From Anaerosalibacter sp. Marseille-P3206 (GTDB taxonomy: Bacteria > Bacillota > Clostridia > Tissierellales > Sporanaerobacteraceae), in contig NZ_FUHM01000002.1 of NCBI RefSeq assembly GCF_900155565.1, forward strand, positions 744,001 through 808,000: DNA of 64,000 nt, written 5' to 3'. A program made the position numbers and the translations under genes. Below are positions 9,531 through 18,913 of the stretch, in pieces. The notes under the pieces are model-generated. The model was not told the DNA's origin, did not search any database, and worked only from the letters and a program-made list of their open reading frames with translations. Numbering within the stretch: the first letter of the stretch is position 1; each line of letters begins with the position of its first letter.

Positions 9531-10247
9531 TTATCTTAATTGTATCCTAAAATTAGGAGAGAGGCAATGGAAACTAACCAATTCTTTCATATGCCTTAGC
9601 TTTTCTTCATCTATATCTCCAAATGGACTACTATCTACTCTTATAGCTGTACCAAAATGTACTTCCCTTACCTTGGTAGTATTTATAATATACTCTACAT
9701 TATCAAAGTTGAGTCCTCCGCCTAGCATTATTATCATTCGATTTTCAGATTCTCTTATCATAGTATTTATGATTTCTAAATTATCTTCAATCTTCCTTTT
9801 TCCACCAGAAGTCAATATTCTTTTTATTTGTGGATAATTTTTTAAGATAGAAATGCTTTTTACAATATCTACTGATTCATCTATTGCCTTGTGAAATGTA
9901 ACTTCTAACTCTCCCGTATGCTTCAACAATAATTTTAAATTTTCTTCATCTATATTCCCTAGTGAATCTAATAGTCCAAAAACTACGCCATTTGCTCCTA
10001 AGTCCTTTGCAATTTCTATATCTTCTATCATAGTCTCTATGTCCTCATGGGAGTATACAAAAGACTTCGCATGTGGTCTTATCATCACATTAACAGGTAT
10101 ATTAACATTTTCTAATACCTTTTTTATAAGCCCATAACTAGGTGTTAATCCGCCCTCAGTTAAAGCAGATATTAGTTCTATTCTATCTCCACCGTTTCTC
10201 TCTATTTTTATGGCATCATCTACACATGTGCCTATTATTTCAATCAT
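9531..10247 (-). CDS. cutC: CutC family protein
   Basis: TIM-barrel protein of the CutC family, 238 residues. It opens IEIIGTCVDDAIKIERNGGDRIEL and carries the family segments VMIRPH, FGLLDSLGNID, TFHKAID and ILTSGGK, with GGGLNFDNV near the C-terminus and the usual EVHFGTAIR. CutC was named for copper homeostasis in E. coli, but its enzymatic role is not settled. It reads in the same direction as the neighbouring asparaginase-like gene, 36 bases behind it, so the two may be cotranscribed. The gene is intact, unlike the transporter relic immediately downstream. Confidence 0.9.
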   Translation of the reverse strand: MIEIIGTCVDDAIKIERNGGDRIELISALTEGGLTPSYGLIKKVLENVNIPVNVMIRPHAKSFVYSHEDIETMIEDIEIAKDLGANGVVFGLLDSLGNIDEENLKLLLKHTGELEVTFHKAIDESVDIVKSISILKNYPQIKRILTSGGKRKIEDNLEIINTMIRESENRMIIMLGGGLNFDNVEYIINTTKVREVHFGTAIRVDSSPFGDIDEEKLRHMKELVSFHCLSPNFRIQLR

Positions 10248-10283
10248 AATATCCTACCTTTCCGAAACTTCTTTACATATCAA

Positions 10284-11225
10284 TTACTTTATTTCCTTTT
10301 TCATGTAGTCTTCTATCCATTTATCTTTTGCTTCCATGTATTTTGTTTTCCCATCTATTTTCTTGGCCAAATATATTATTGGTTTCATATCTTCTCTAGC
10401 TATTACAAAGGAAAATTCATCTATATTGGTACCTATTCCCCATTCTCCATTATTGTTCATACAAACTACGGAAATATCTCTTGAAATATTGGCTTTGTGC
10501 TTTAGCTTTTCACTGAATTCTATTACTGCTCTATCAGCTGCTTCTTGAGGATTTAACCCTTCCTTCATAAGCCTAACAACTTCATAAGATAAGCAACCTT
10601 TCATTATATCTTCTCCAACTCCAGTAGCAGCTGCACCACCTACTTCGCTATCTACATAAAAACCACTTCCACAAAGTGGTGAATCTCCAACTCTACCTTC
10701 TCTTTTCATAAATAATCCACTAGTTGATGTTCCAGCACACATTTTTCCATATGTATCTAGTGTAACAACTCCAACTGTATCATGTCCATCATAGGCCTTC
10801 ATATTTTCTTCAGAAAAGCTCTTTTTCTTTTCTCTCCAAATTTCCAAGGACCTTTCAGTAGCCATATCTTTTTCTTCAAATCCATTTATTCTTGCATATT
10901 CCTCTGCGCCACTTCCTACTAAAAAATTATTGTATGATTCTTGACTTAATTTTATGGCAATAGATATTGGATTTTTGAATCCAGTTATACCTCCAACAGC
11001 ACCAACTGACATTTTATCTCCATCCATAAATCCAGAATCTAATTCTACAATTCCCTTTTCATTGGGAAGTCCACCATATCCAACAGATCTAAAGCTTGGT
11101 TCATCTTCTACTGATTTAATCGTCTCCTCTATAGCATCAACTGCTGAATGTTTTTGGGTAAGTAATTTACTTCCCTTTGAAACTCCATCATATGCCATTG
11201 CCCAAGTAGCTATAATCCCCCACAT
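10284..11225 (-). CDS. N(4)-(beta-N-acetylglucosaminyl)-L-asparaginase family hydrolase
   Basis: Ntn-hydrolase of the glycosylasparaginase/isoaspartyl peptidase family, 313 residues. These enzymes are made as an inactive chain that cuts itself in front of a threonine, which then acts as nucleophile. Here the likely cut is in GHDTVGVVTLD (about residue 146-156), before the Thr. Downstream are GDSPLCGSGFYVD and GGAAATGVGED, the substrate-binding glycine loops. No signal peptide is seen, so it probably works in the cytosol on Asn-linked sugar amino acids or isoaspartyl dipeptides. Substrate choice cannot be read from the sequence. cutC follows 36 bases on. Confidence 0.85.
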   Translation of the reverse strand: MWGIIATWAMAYDGVSKGSKLLTQKHSAVDAIEETIKSVEDEPSFRSVGYGGLPNEKGIVELDSGFMDGDKMSVGAVGGITGFKNPISIAIKLSQESYNNFLVGSGAEEYARINGFEEKDMATERSLEIWREKKKSFSEENMKAYDGHDTVGVVTLDTYGKMCAGTSTSGLFMKREGRVGDSPLCGSGFYVDSEVGGAAATGVGEDIMKGCLSYEVVRLMKEGLNPQEAADRAVIEFSEKLKHKANISRDISVVCMNNNGEWGIGTNIDEFSFVIAREDMKPIIYLAKKIDGKTKYMEAKDKWIEDYMKKEIK

Positions 11226-11253
11226 AATATCACCTATCTCCTTTCTTTTGGAA

Positions 11254-11285
11254 AAACAAAAGCCAGCACATGCTGGCTTTTGTTT
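11254..11285 (-). terminator. Terminator closing the cda-buk-vor operon
   Basis: A 15-bp perfect stem, AAACAAAAGCCAGCA with TGCTGGCTTTTGTTT, around a two-base centre, giving a U-run on the minus strand. It lies 13 bases past the last gene of the ten-gene operon. Confidence 0.85.
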
Positions 11286-11297
11286 ATAAACTAATAC

Positions 11298-11843
11298 TTA
11301 TAATTGAGATTTAACAGCCTCTGCTCCTTTTTCAAGCGCTTTCTTATTGATAGGAAGAAGTTTAGCTTTACTTTCACCAAATACTTTTGTGAAAGCTTCT
11401 AATACAGATTCAACTTTTACTATTTTTGTAGCTTCTAGATAAGCACCTAGCATTACCATATTAGCTACTTTGTCATTACCTAAATCTTTTGCTATATCAT
11501 TAACTGGAATATAGTATACATCAATATCTTTTCTTGTTGCTTTTTGTTCTATTAATGATGAATTGATGAATAGTTTTCCTTCTGGTAAAATTTCATTCTC
11601 AAATTTATCTAATGATGGTCTATTCATAACTACTGCTGAAGTTGCTTCTACTACTACTGGTGATCCAACTGGTTCATCAGATACTACAACAGCACAGTTA
11701 GCAGTACCTCCACGCATTTCTGGTCCATAGGATGGAAGCCAAGATACGTTTTTGTCTTCAATCATTCCAGCATAAGTTATAAGTTGTCCCATAGCCATAA
11801 CACCTTGTCCACCAAAGCCTGCAAATACTATTCTACTTTCCAT
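11298..11843 (-). CDS. 2-oxoacid:ferredoxin oxidoreductase, gamma subunit
   Basis: Gamma subunit (181 residues) of a ferredoxin-dependent 2-oxoacid oxidoreductase. It starts RIVFAGFGGQGVMAMGQLI, the family's glycine-rich start, and has SYGPEMRGGTANC, the conserved motif that contacts coenzyme A. In the complex it helps bind CoA while the TPP subunit decarboxylates the 2-oxoacid; electrons leave through the ferredoxin-like subunit. The start is immediately behind the stop of the beta subunit gene. Substrate is most likely branched-chain 2-oxoacids (VOR type), because the same operon has phosphotransbutyrylase and two butyrate kinases; KOR activity cannot be excluded. Confidence 0.9.
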   Translation of the reverse strand: MESRIVFAGFGGQGVMAMGQLITYAGMIEDKNVSWLPSYGPEMRGGTANCAVVVSDEPVGSPVVVEATSAVVMNRPSLDKFENEILPEGKLFINSSLIEQKATRKDIDVYYIPVNDIAKDLGNDKVANMVMLGAYLEATKIVKVESVLEAFTKVFGESKAKLLPINKKALEKGAEAVKSQL

Positions 11844-12590
11844 TTATTCCACCTCCTCAGGATTTCTAAAATTTCCTAGAGGATAATAAGGTATCATATT
11901 TTCTTCCAACCATTTTAATGCTTCTACTGGTGTATATCCCCAGTTAGTTGGACAGGCAGAAAGTACTTCTACTATTCCAAAACCTTTACCTTCTAATTGA
12001 AGTTGGAAACATTTCTTTATAGCTTGTTTTGCTTTTCTTACATTTGCAGGATTATTAACTGCTACTCTTTCAACAAATTTTGCTCCATGGATAGTAGCTA
12101 ACATTTCTGCTATTCTAAGTGGTCTACCACAGTGAGCTTCATCTCTACCATAAGGTGCTGTAGTAGCCTTTTGGCCTACAAGAGTAGTTGGAGCCATTTG
12201 GCCTCCTGTCATACCATATATAGCATTGTTTATAAATATAGTTGATATTTTTTCACCACGATGTGCTGCATGAACTATCTCAGCAGTACCTATAGATGCT
12301 AAGTCTCCATCTCCTTGGTAAGTAAATACAAACTTATCTGGGTGAATTCTCTTGATACCTGTAGCTACTGCAGGTGCTCTACCATGAGCAGCTTCGTGCA
12401 TATCACAGTTAAAATAATTATATGCCAATACTGAACAACCTACTGGTGCAACTCCTATTGCATTGTCTAATACTCCTAGTTCTTCTAAGGATTCAGCAAC
12501 TAATCTATGAACTATACCATGAGTACATCCTGGACAATAATGAGTTTGAGCATCAGTTAAGCCTCTAGTCTTCTCAAATACTACAGTCAT
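11844..12590 (-). CDS. 2-oxoacid:ferredoxin oxidoreductase, beta (TPP) subunit
   Basis: Thiamine-pyrophosphate-binding subunit, 248 residues. HYCPGCTHGIVHRL near the N-terminus is the conserved cysteine motif, and GDGDLASIGTAEIVHAA followed by NNAIYGMTGGQ is the TPP/Mg binding motif (GDG...NN). The later segment MLATIHGAKFVERVAVNNP and VEVLSACPTNWG are typical of KorB/VorA. It overlaps the alpha subunit stop by one base. Together the three large subunits and the small ferredoxin form an intact four-subunit enzyme that oxidises 2-oxoacids to acyl-CoA and CO2 and reduces ferredoxin. Confidence 0.92.
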   Translation of the reverse strand: MTVVFEKTRGLTDAQTHYCPGCTHGIVHRLVAESLEELGVLDNAIGVAPVGCSVLAYNYFNCDMHEAAHGRAPAVATGIKRIHPDKFVFTYQGDGDLASIGTAEIVHAAHRGEKISTIFINNAIYGMTGGQMAPTTLVGQKATTAPYGRDEAHCGRPLRIAEMLATIHGAKFVERVAVNNPANVRKAKQAIKKCFQLQLEGKGFGIVEVLSACPTNWGYTPVEALKWLEENMIPYYPLGNFRNPEEVE

Positions 12591-13651
12591 TATTTTTCAC
12601 CTCCATAGATTTCCTTAACCTTTTCAGCAATTTGATTTGGTGTAGGAATCATTCCTCCAGTTCTTCCAAAGAAATGTACTGGGAATTTGCCATTAACAGC
12701 AATTTTAACATCATCTACCATTTGTCCTGAGTTCATTTCAACTGTTAGAATTCCTTTACACTTATCACTTATCTTGTTAAATTCATCATATGGATATGGC
12801 CACAATGTAATAGGTCTTATAAGTCCTACTTTATAGCCTTCTTTTTCCAATGCTGAAATAGCAGTCTTTGCAATTCTAGAAGTAGTTCCATAAGCAGCTA
12901 TAACAACATCAGCATCTTCTAAATTGTATGATTCTACTTTTACTTCATTTTCAGTTATTTCTTTGTATTTGGCTTGAAGTCTCTTGTTATGTTCTTCTAG
13001 TGCTTCAGCAGCCAAATATAGTGAGTTAATGATATTTGGTTTTCTCTTTCCACCTGTTCCTGTTGTTGCCCAATCTTTTGGAGGAAGGTTTCTCTTCTTA
13101 GGTTCCTTAAATTCAATTGGTTCCATCATTTGACCAATCATTCCATCTCCAAGTATCATAACTGGGTTTCTATATTGATCAGCTATATCAAATCCCTCAA
13201 TTATTAAATCTACTAGTTCTTGTATATTAGCTGGTGCTAACACTACTAATTTATAGTCACCATTTCCTCCACCTCTTGTTGCTTGGAAATAGTCAGTTTG
13301 TGAAGGTTGAATACTTCCTAGTCCTGGGCCACCTCTCATTATGTTAACAATAACACATGGTAATTCTGCTCCAGCAATATAAGAAATTCCTTCTTGTTTC
13401 AATGAGATTCCTGGGCTTGATGAAGATGTCATAACTCTTGCACCTGCCCCAGCAGCTCCATAAACCATATTTATAGCAGCAATTTCACTTTCTGCTTGTA
13501 AAAAACATCCCCCTATCTTTGGTAATTCCCTGGACATATATTCAGGTAATTCACTTTGGGGTGTTATTGGATAACCAAAAAAGTATTTACAACCTGCTTT
13601 AATAGCAGCGGCTCCAATAGCTTCATTTCCCTTCATGAGAACTTTAGCCAT
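12590..13651 (-). CDS. vorB: 2-oxoacid:ferredoxin oxidoreductase, alpha subunit (VorB-like)
   Basis: Alpha subunit, 353 residues, of the oxidoreductase. It starts with LMKGNEAIGAAAIKAGC and YPITPQSELPEYM, which are characteristic of KorA/VorB proteins, followed by RVMTSSSSPGISLKQEGISYIAG and MRGGPGLGSIQPSQTDYFQATRGG. The C-terminal half holds the transketolase C-like domain, including VIAAYGTTSRIAKTA and the TVEMNSGQMVDDVK segment. It lies 18 bases behind the ferredoxin subunit gene and overlaps the TPP subunit gene by one base, so the four subunits should be made together. The VorB name is chosen from sequence feel and from the buk-ptb neighbours. Confidence 0.9.
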   Translation of the reverse strand: MAKVLMKGNEAIGAAAIKAGCKYFFGYPITPQSELPEYMSRELPKIGGCFLQAESEIAAINMVYGAAGAGARVMTSSSSPGISLKQEGISYIAGAELPCVIVNIMRGGPGLGSIQPSQTDYFQATRGGGNGDYKLVVLAPANIQELVDLIIEGFDIADQYRNPVMILGDGMIGQMMEPIEFKEPKKRNLPPKDWATTGTGGKRKPNIINSLYLAAEALEEHNKRLQAKYKEITENEVKVESYNLEDADVVIAAYGTTSRIAKTAISALEKEGYKVGLIRPITLWPYPYDEFNKISDKCKGILTVEMNSGQMVDDVKIAVNGKFPVHFFGRTGGMIPTPNQIAEKVKEIYGGEK

Positions 13652-13669
13652 AACTTAACCCTCCCTTTC

Positions 13670-13897
13670 TTATTCAGTAATTCTTTCAACTGTAATAACA
13701 ACATCTGGACACATAGTTGCACAACTAGCACATCCTATACACTTGTCCATCTCTTTAACAGTAGCTGGATGATATCCCTTAGCATTGATAGTATCTATGT
13801 CTAGAGATATGATTTTCATAGGACAAACTGAAACACAAAGCCCACATCCCTTACAAATATCTTCATTGAATGTGACCTTGCCTTTTGCCTTAGCCAT
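13670..13897 (-). CDS. 2-oxoacid:ferredoxin oxidoreductase, delta subunit (2[4Fe-4S] ferredoxin)
   Basis: Small ferredoxin-like subunit of 75 residues with two complete CxxCxxCxxxCP clusters: CKGCGLCVSVCP near 15-26 and CIGCASCATMCP near 53-64. Each should hold one [4Fe-4S] centre that passes electrons from the TPP subunit to soluble ferredoxin. It starts with a lysine-rich MAKAKGKV and a good ribosome site (GGAGG). Position directly before vorB is the common order in Clostridia. Confidence 0.92.
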   Translation of the reverse strand: MAKAKGKVTFNEDICKGCGLCVSVCPMKIISLDIDTINAKGYHPATVKEMDKCIGCASCATMCPDVVITVERITE

Positions 13898-13924
13898 TTT
13901 GACCCCTCCTTACATTAAATTTAA

Positions 13925-14599
13925 TTAAAGCATCCAATCTTCCCTCATGTACAACTTAATTGGGAAAATCTCACCTTGTAAGTTTGTTGGTAACTGTTTA
14001 GCAACATCTTCTAAAGCTACTATATATTTAATTGGAATTTCTAACTTATTTGAAACTTCTTCAGCTAACTTCTGCCCTTTCAATACATCTTCTACAGTTG
14101 TACTCTTGAGCATATGGGTATTGTTAATTATACCTGTAAATTTAAGTCTAGCTGTACCTTCTATAGCATGTAAATATCCTATAGCTTTTTCCACAGTATC
14201 TGTATCAGGTCTGTTTGCATTCAATACATAAAACATATCATAATTGCCTTCTATAAGATATGGATTATATCGACCTAATACTCTAGCTCCTGCTGGATCT
14301 CCTCCCACGTCTAATATTGTCTCATAACTTTCATCTTGTAGTGGGCCATATACTTCTGCTGAGATAGCAGGAATATCTACTGCTGAAGCCTTAACAGAGC
14401 TTGAAATCATCTTGACTCCTAGTTCTGATAAGATATCTTCTTTTTCCCTACTTCTAAAGTATAAGTTTACAACATCTAAATCTGCAAGAGCAACTTTTTT
14501 CCCTTCACTTGCCAACTTAACAGCATAGTTAACACTAAATTCAGTTTTTCCACTGCCATAGTGGCCAGTTATAACTTTAATTCTCTTGTCTTTAATCAT
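13925..14599 (-). CDS. P-loop NTPase of unknown role, linked to buk/vor
   Basis: Cytosolic 224-residue protein. Walker A is GHYGSGKTEF near residue 12-21, followed by VALADLDVVNLYFRSREK, which resembles the deviant SIMIBI-class ATPases that act on partner proteins. ILDVGGDPAGARVLGRY is a candidate Walker B/switch region. It may serve as an accessory or assembly factor for the oxidoreductase or its iron-sulfur clusters, but that is inference from position only: it lies between the ferredoxin subunit and butyrate kinase genes with gaps of 27 and 14 bases. No catalytic specificity can be read. Confidence 0.75.
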   Translation of the reverse strand: MIKDKRIKVITGHYGSGKTEFSVNYAVKLASEGKKVALADLDVVNLYFRSREKEDILSELGVKMISSSVKASAVDIPAISAEVYGPLQDESYETILDVGGDPAGARVLGRYNPYLIEGNYDMFYVLNANRPDTDTVEKAIGYLHAIEGTARLKFTGIINNTHMLKSTTVEDVLKGQKLAEEVSNKLEIPIKYIVALEDVAKQLPTNLQGEIFPIKLYMREDWML

Positions 14600-14613
14600 A
14601 TATTCACCTTATT

Positions 14614-15681
14614 CTATAAATATTCTTTAGCTTCCTCTTCTCCTCTTAAAACTCTTAAACCACCTTCAGCTAATGCACTGAGTTCATCTTCACCTGGATA
14701 AATATATACTTCAGATATAAACTCTACACTTTCTTTAATCCACTGTGTAAACAACTTGTCATGAGCAATTCCACCAGTAAGTATAATACCATCAACTTTT
14801 CCCTTTAATACTGTTGCACAGCTTCCAATTTCTTTAGATATTTGATAAGCCATTGCTTTATAAACAAGTTCTGCTTCTTTATTTCCCTTTTCAATCATTT
14901 CAGATACTTCTCTTGCATCATTTGTTCCTAAATAAGATACAAGACCACCATTGCCTTTAATCTTCTTTTTCATTTCTTCAAGAGTATATTTACCTGAGTA
15001 ACACAATTTTACTAAATCTCCTACTGGAAGTCCTCCAGTTCTTTCTGGTGAAAAAGGTCCTTCTCCATCAAGAGCATTGTTAACATCAATGATTCTACCT
15101 TTTTCATGAGCTCCTACTGATATTCCTCCACCTAAATGAGCAACTATCAAATTCATATCTTCATACTTTTTCCCTTTTGATGCAGCATGTCTTCTTGCTA
15201 CTGCCTTTTGATTAAGGGCATGAACTATACTCTTTCTCTCAATATCTGCCATACCTGAAATTCTAGCTATATCTTGCATTTCATCTACAACTGTTGGATC
15301 AACAATAAAAGCTTTCTTACCAATGCTTTGTGCAATTTCATTAGCTATAATGCCTCCTAAATTTGAAGCATGTTCACCTAATACTCCAACTTTTAAATCT
15401 TCCAACATATTCTTACTAACACTGTAAGTTCCACCTTCAATTGGTTTTAAAAGTCCACCTCTACCTACAACTGCACTAAGTGAATTGATTTCAATACCAT
15501 TTTTATTTAATGCATCTACTATAATATCTTTTCTAAATTCATATTGATCATAAATTTTGTCAAATTTAGATAATTCTTCTGTAGAATGTCTCAATGTTTC
15601 TTCAAAAATAATCTTATCGTCGTCAAAAACTGCAATCTTTGTTGATGTACTACCTGGGTTTATAACTAATAATCTCTCCAT
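14614..15681 (-). CDS. buk: Butyrate (branched-chain acyl) kinase 1
   Basis: Acetokinase-superfamily kinase, 355 residues, that turns acyl-phosphate plus ADP into acid plus ATP. The phosphate-binding start is [60 protein letters not shown] and [20 protein letters not shown] follow, then [10 protein letters not shown] and the C-terminal [11 protein letters not shown]. All are typical of Buk rather than acetate kinase. It sits 17 bases behind ptb. A second Buk lies on the other side of ptb and differs clearly in sequence, so the pair probably differ in substrate preference or control. Confidence 0.92.
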   Translation of the reverse strand: MERLLVINPGSTSTKIAVFDDDKIIFEETLRHSTEELSKFDKIYDQYEFRKDIIVDALNKNGIEINSLSAVVGRGGLLKPIEGGTYSVSKNMLEDLKVGVLGEHASNLGGIIANEIAQSIGKKAFIVDPTVVDEMQDIARISGMADIERKSIVHALNQKAVARRHAASKGKKYEDMNLIVAHLGGGISVGAHEKGRIIDVNNALDGEGPFSPERTGGLPVGDLVKLCYSGKYTLEEMKKKIKGNGGLVSYLGTNDAREVSEMIEKGNKEAELVYKAMAYQISKEIGSCATVLKGKVDGIILTGGIAHDKLFTQWIKESVEFISEVYIYPGEDELSALAEGGLRVLRGEEEAKEYL

Positions 15682-15698
15682 TTTATGTCTCCTTTCTA

Positions 15699-16601
15699 TT
15701 ACTTTGAAGCTGCTAAAACTCCTAAAGCAATGGAGTACAACTTAGCTTCCTCTGTGTCTGAACGTGAAGTTAGTACTATAGGAGCTTTTGTACCAACAAT
15801 TAGTCCTGCATTTTTACCTTCTGCAAAGAAAGTCAAGGATTTGTATAATACATTTCCCGCTTCAATAGCTGGAACCAATAGTATATCTGCTTCTCCAGCT
15901 ACAGGACTATCTATTTCTTTGTGAATTGCTGCTTCTTTTGAAATAGCATTATCTAATGCCAATGGACCAGCAACTGTACAACCTTTAATTTCTCCATTTT
16001 TATTCATGTCTTCTAATTCCTTAGCATGAATAGTAGCCTCCATTTTTGGGGAAACCTTTTCCCTTGCACACACTACGGCTACCTTAGGATCATCTATATC
16101 TAAACTATGTGCAAATGTAACTGCATTTTCTAGTATTTCTTTCTTTTGATTTAAATCTGGACTAATATTCATTGCAGCATCAGTTACAATAAATATTTTT
16201 TCATAAGTAGCTACACTAAATACAGCAACATGGCTGATTATCTTTCCAGTTCTAAGTCCTATTTCTTTATCTAGTACTTGTTTCATTATAACTGCTGTAT
16301 CTATAATACCCTTCATAACAATATCAGCTTTTCCACTGCTAACAAGGCTAACTGCAGTTCTACAAGCTTGTTGACTATCACTTTCATCAACTACTTCAAA
16401 CAATGAAAGGTCTACTCCTACTTCCTGTGCAACTGTTTCTATTTTTTTCTTGTCTCCTACTAAAATAGCATCAGCAATTCCTAATTCTTTTGCCTTACCA
16501 ACTGCACCTAATACTTCTTTATCTTCAGCTACAGCTACAGCTAATTTCTTTGGGCCTTTTTTCTTTGCTAATGCTAATAAATCATCAAATGACTTAAGCA
16601 T
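15699..16601 (-). CDS. ptb: Phosphate butyryltransferase
   Basis: Phosphotransacylase of the PTA_PTB family, 300 residues, which swaps CoA of butyryl-, isobutyryl- or isovaleryl-CoA for phosphate. Recognisable segments include [39 protein letters not shown], the central [17 protein letters not shown] and the C-terminal [19 protein letters not shown], with VLTSRSD near the end, all usual for Ptb. The start overlaps the upstream buk stop by one base. It links the oxidoreductase, which makes acyl-CoA, to the two kinases, which harvest ATP from acyl-phosphate. Confidence 0.92.
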   Translation of the reverse strand: MLKSFDDLLALAKKKGPKKLAVAVAEDKEVLGAVGKAKELGIADAILVGDKKKIETVAQEVGVDLSLFEVVDESDSQQACRTAVSLVSSGKADIVMKGIIDTAVIMKQVLDKEIGLRTGKIISHVAVFSVATYEKIFIVTDAAMNISPDLNQKKEILENAVTFAHSLDIDDPKVAVVCAREKVSPKMEATIHAKELEDMNKNGEIKGCTVAGPLALDNAISKEAAIHKEIDSPVAGEADILLVPAIEAGNVLYKSLTFFAEGKNAGLIVGTKAPIVLTSRSDTEEAKLYSIALGVLAASK

Positions 16602-17686
16602 TATATATTCACCTCATCTTCATAAATTTTTTCTTTTTCTTCTCCATTAATAACTCTTAAAACTCCTTTATTCAATGCATCCATTTCATCTTCACCAGGG
16701 TATACCACTATTTCTGAGATAAATTCAACCATTTTACTTATTATATCTACTAAATAATCAGAATAAGCCAATCCTCCAGTGAGAATAATATTATCTACTT
16801 TACCTTGAAGAACTGTGGCCATAGCACCAATTTCCTTACCTACTTGATAAGCTAATGCACTATATACTAATTCTGCATTTTTATCTCCACTATTAATTTT
16901 GTCTTCTATTTCTACACCATCTGTAGTACCAAGATATGATGCAAGTCCACCTTTACCTTTCAATTTAACCTTCATTTCATCTAATGTATATTTCCCTGAA
17001 TAGCATAATTTAACTAAATCACCAACTGGAAGCCCTCCAGTTCTCTCTGGTGAGAAAGGCCCCATTTCACTTGCGTTGTTTGCATCTATAGCTCTACCAT
17101 TTTTAACTGGAGATACAGAAATCCCTCCACCTAAATGAGCAACAATAAAATTTAATTCTCTTAGATCTTTGCCTAATTCCTTTGCCCTCTTATAGGAAAC
17201 TGCCTTGATATTCAAAGTATGATTCAAGGATCTTCTCTCTATTTCTTTTAGTCCAGATATCCTAGCTACGTCTTCAAATTCATCTACTGCAACAGGATCA
17301 ACTATATAAGCTTTTATATCTTCCTTATCTGCAATACCTTTTGCCAAAATTCCACCAAGATTTGAAGCGTGTTCTCCTTGAATTCCAACTTCAAGATCCC
17401 TAATCATCTTATCAGTAACTCTATAGGTGCCACCTGGCATTGATCTTAGTAAACCACCTCTCCCTACTACTGCTACTAGAGAGGAAGTACTTATTTCTAT
17501 GCTTTTTAACCAATCATATATAAGGTTTAACCTATAGTCATACTGATCACTAATCTTATCATACCTTTCAAGCTCTTCACGGCTGTGAGATATCTTATGA
17601 GAATTAACTTCTTCTTCCCCTTTAAAAAGTCCAACCTTAGTAGAAGTAGAGCCTGGATTAATGACTAGTACATACTCCCTATTCAT
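16601..17686 (-). CDS. buk: Butyrate (branched-chain acyl) kinase 2
   Basis: Second Buk paralogue, 361 residues, upstream of ptb. Motifs match the first copy: [107 protein letters not shown] and IILTGGLAYSDY. Sequence outside these motifs is clearly diverged, so this is an old duplication rather than a recent one. It is 12 bases from the cdaR stop and overlaps ptb by one base. Two kinases around a single transacylase suggest different acyl chains or expression of a spare. Confidence 0.92.
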   Translation of the reverse strand: MNREYVLVINPGSTSTKVGLFKGEEEVNSHKISHSREELERYDKISDQYDYRLNLIYDWLKSIEISTSSLVAVVGRGGLLRSMPGGTYRVTDKMIRDLEVGIQGEHASNLGGILAKGIADKEDIKAYIVDPVAVDEFEDVARISGLKEIERRSLNHTLNIKAVSYKRAKELGKDLRELNFIVAHLGGGISVSPVKNGRAIDANNASEMGPFSPERTGGLPVGDLVKLCYSGKYTLDEMKVKLKGKGGLASYLGTTDGVEIEDKINSGDKNAELVYSALAYQVGKEIGAMATVLQGKVDNIILTGGLAYSDYLVDIISKMVEFISEIVVYPGEDEMDALNKGVLRVINGEEKEKIYEDEVNI

Positions 17687-17698
17687 ATTGTCACTCCT

Positions 17699-18913
17699 TT
17701 ACTGTTTTTTTAATACAATTGTTATATCAGATGGTACGATATTTTCTACAGTTACACCTTCAATATCTGTTATATTTACTTTCACCTCATGAGTTCCTTC
17801 ATCTAATCCAGATAAATCTATTTCTGGTGTTAATGAGGCTTTTGTTATATTGTTTAATATTCTTTCCTGTCCCTTAATATTAACTACAACATTTCCTATT
17901 GAATCACCATTTTCAATAGATAATCCTTCTTCTAGATTCTTTACATTTATATCATTAAATTCTAGTTCAATTGACTTAGTAGCAATTCTCTCTAAATTCA
18001 ATTCCACTTTTACCTTTGTATTTGGTTTTACCAATTCAACACCCTCAGGTAAAACTAAATCTGTCTCAACATTGCTATTACTTAAAAGTTCATTTATATC
18101 AATTGGAACAGTTTTTATAGATGAAATTTCACTTAGTACATCTTCATAACCTTTTATTTCAACTGTTTTTGGAGTGACTTTAAAATTACTTATTTGATAA
18201 TCATCTGGTAGTTCACCAATTGTTTGTATTTCTATAGGTACTTTTTTCGTTTTATATATAGGTAATAACACTTCAACTACATTTGGATCCTTTTCCACGC
18301 CTCTTATATCTTTTCCCTTTTCATCAATTAGTTTAATAGGACAACTAATTTTTATATCACTAGTTTTATCTGTTACATCTACTACAGCCAATACATCATT
18401 AACTGAATTAACCCAACTCTTTGGTCCCTTTAAAAATACAGATTGAGGTTTTACTTCTCCTTTGCCTAAACTGTACCCAGAATCTAGTTCACCAATAATC
18501 TTTAAGTTTACTGGTTTTTCCTTAGAAACTATGCTTTCAAATTTAAAAGAAACTTCCTTTGGACTATAATCTACAATTTCTACTCTATTAGGCACATTTA
18601 AATATATGGGAACTCTCTTTGTACCTTCTGAATAACCACTTAGATCAACTTCAGCTATAATATCTTTTTCACTAATATCTTTAAGATCATTTCTCTTACC
18701 AGAAACTTTTACATCAACCTTTAATTCTTGTGGGGACATAAGAGCTAAACCTGAACGTTCTAACTCATCAAGGTTTAAATATTTTACTTCTATATTCCTA
18801 TAAGGACTTGTCATTCTTGGGTTTACTTCATTCATCACATAACTCCATAAAATGATAGCAATAACTAGTGCAAAGATTTTAACTGTAAGATCATTCTTCT
18901 TCTCTTTGCTCAT
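17699..18913 (-). CDS. cdaR: CdaA regulatory protein (YbbR domains)
   Basis: Membrane-anchored regulator of the c-di-AMP synthase, 404 residues. One N-terminal helix (IFALVIAIILWSYVMNEV, about 13-30) is followed by a string of extracellular YbbR repeats; at least four can be picked out from repeated PxxVxVxGxxxxL patterns (PQELKVDVKVSGKRNDL, PQSVFLKGPKSWV, PKTVEIKGYEDVL, GNVVVNIKGQERIL). In family knowledge CdaR binds CdaA and adjusts its activity in response to the cell wall. It overlaps cdaA by 23 bases and is 12 bases before buk2, so the fermentation genes are probably read from the same promoter. Confidence 0.92.
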   Translation of the reverse strand: MSKEKKNDLTVKIFALVIAIILWSYVMNEVNPRMTSPYRNIEVKYLNLDELERSGLALMSPQELKVDVKVSGKRNDLKDISEKDIIAEVDLSGYSEGTKRVPIYLNVPNRVEIVDYSPKEVSFKFESIVSKEKPVNLKIIGELDSGYSLGKGEVKPQSVFLKGPKSWVNSVNDVLAVVDVTDKTSDIKISCPIKLIDEKGKDIRGVEKDPNVVEVLLPIYKTKKVPIEIQTIGELPDDYQISNFKVTPKTVEIKGYEDVLSEISSIKTVPIDINELLSNSNVETDLVLPEGVELVKPNTKVKVELNLERIATKSIELEFNDINVKNLEEGLSIENGDSIGNVVVNIKGQERILNNITKASLTPEIDLSGLDEGTHEVKVNITDIEGVTVENIVPSDITIVLKKQ

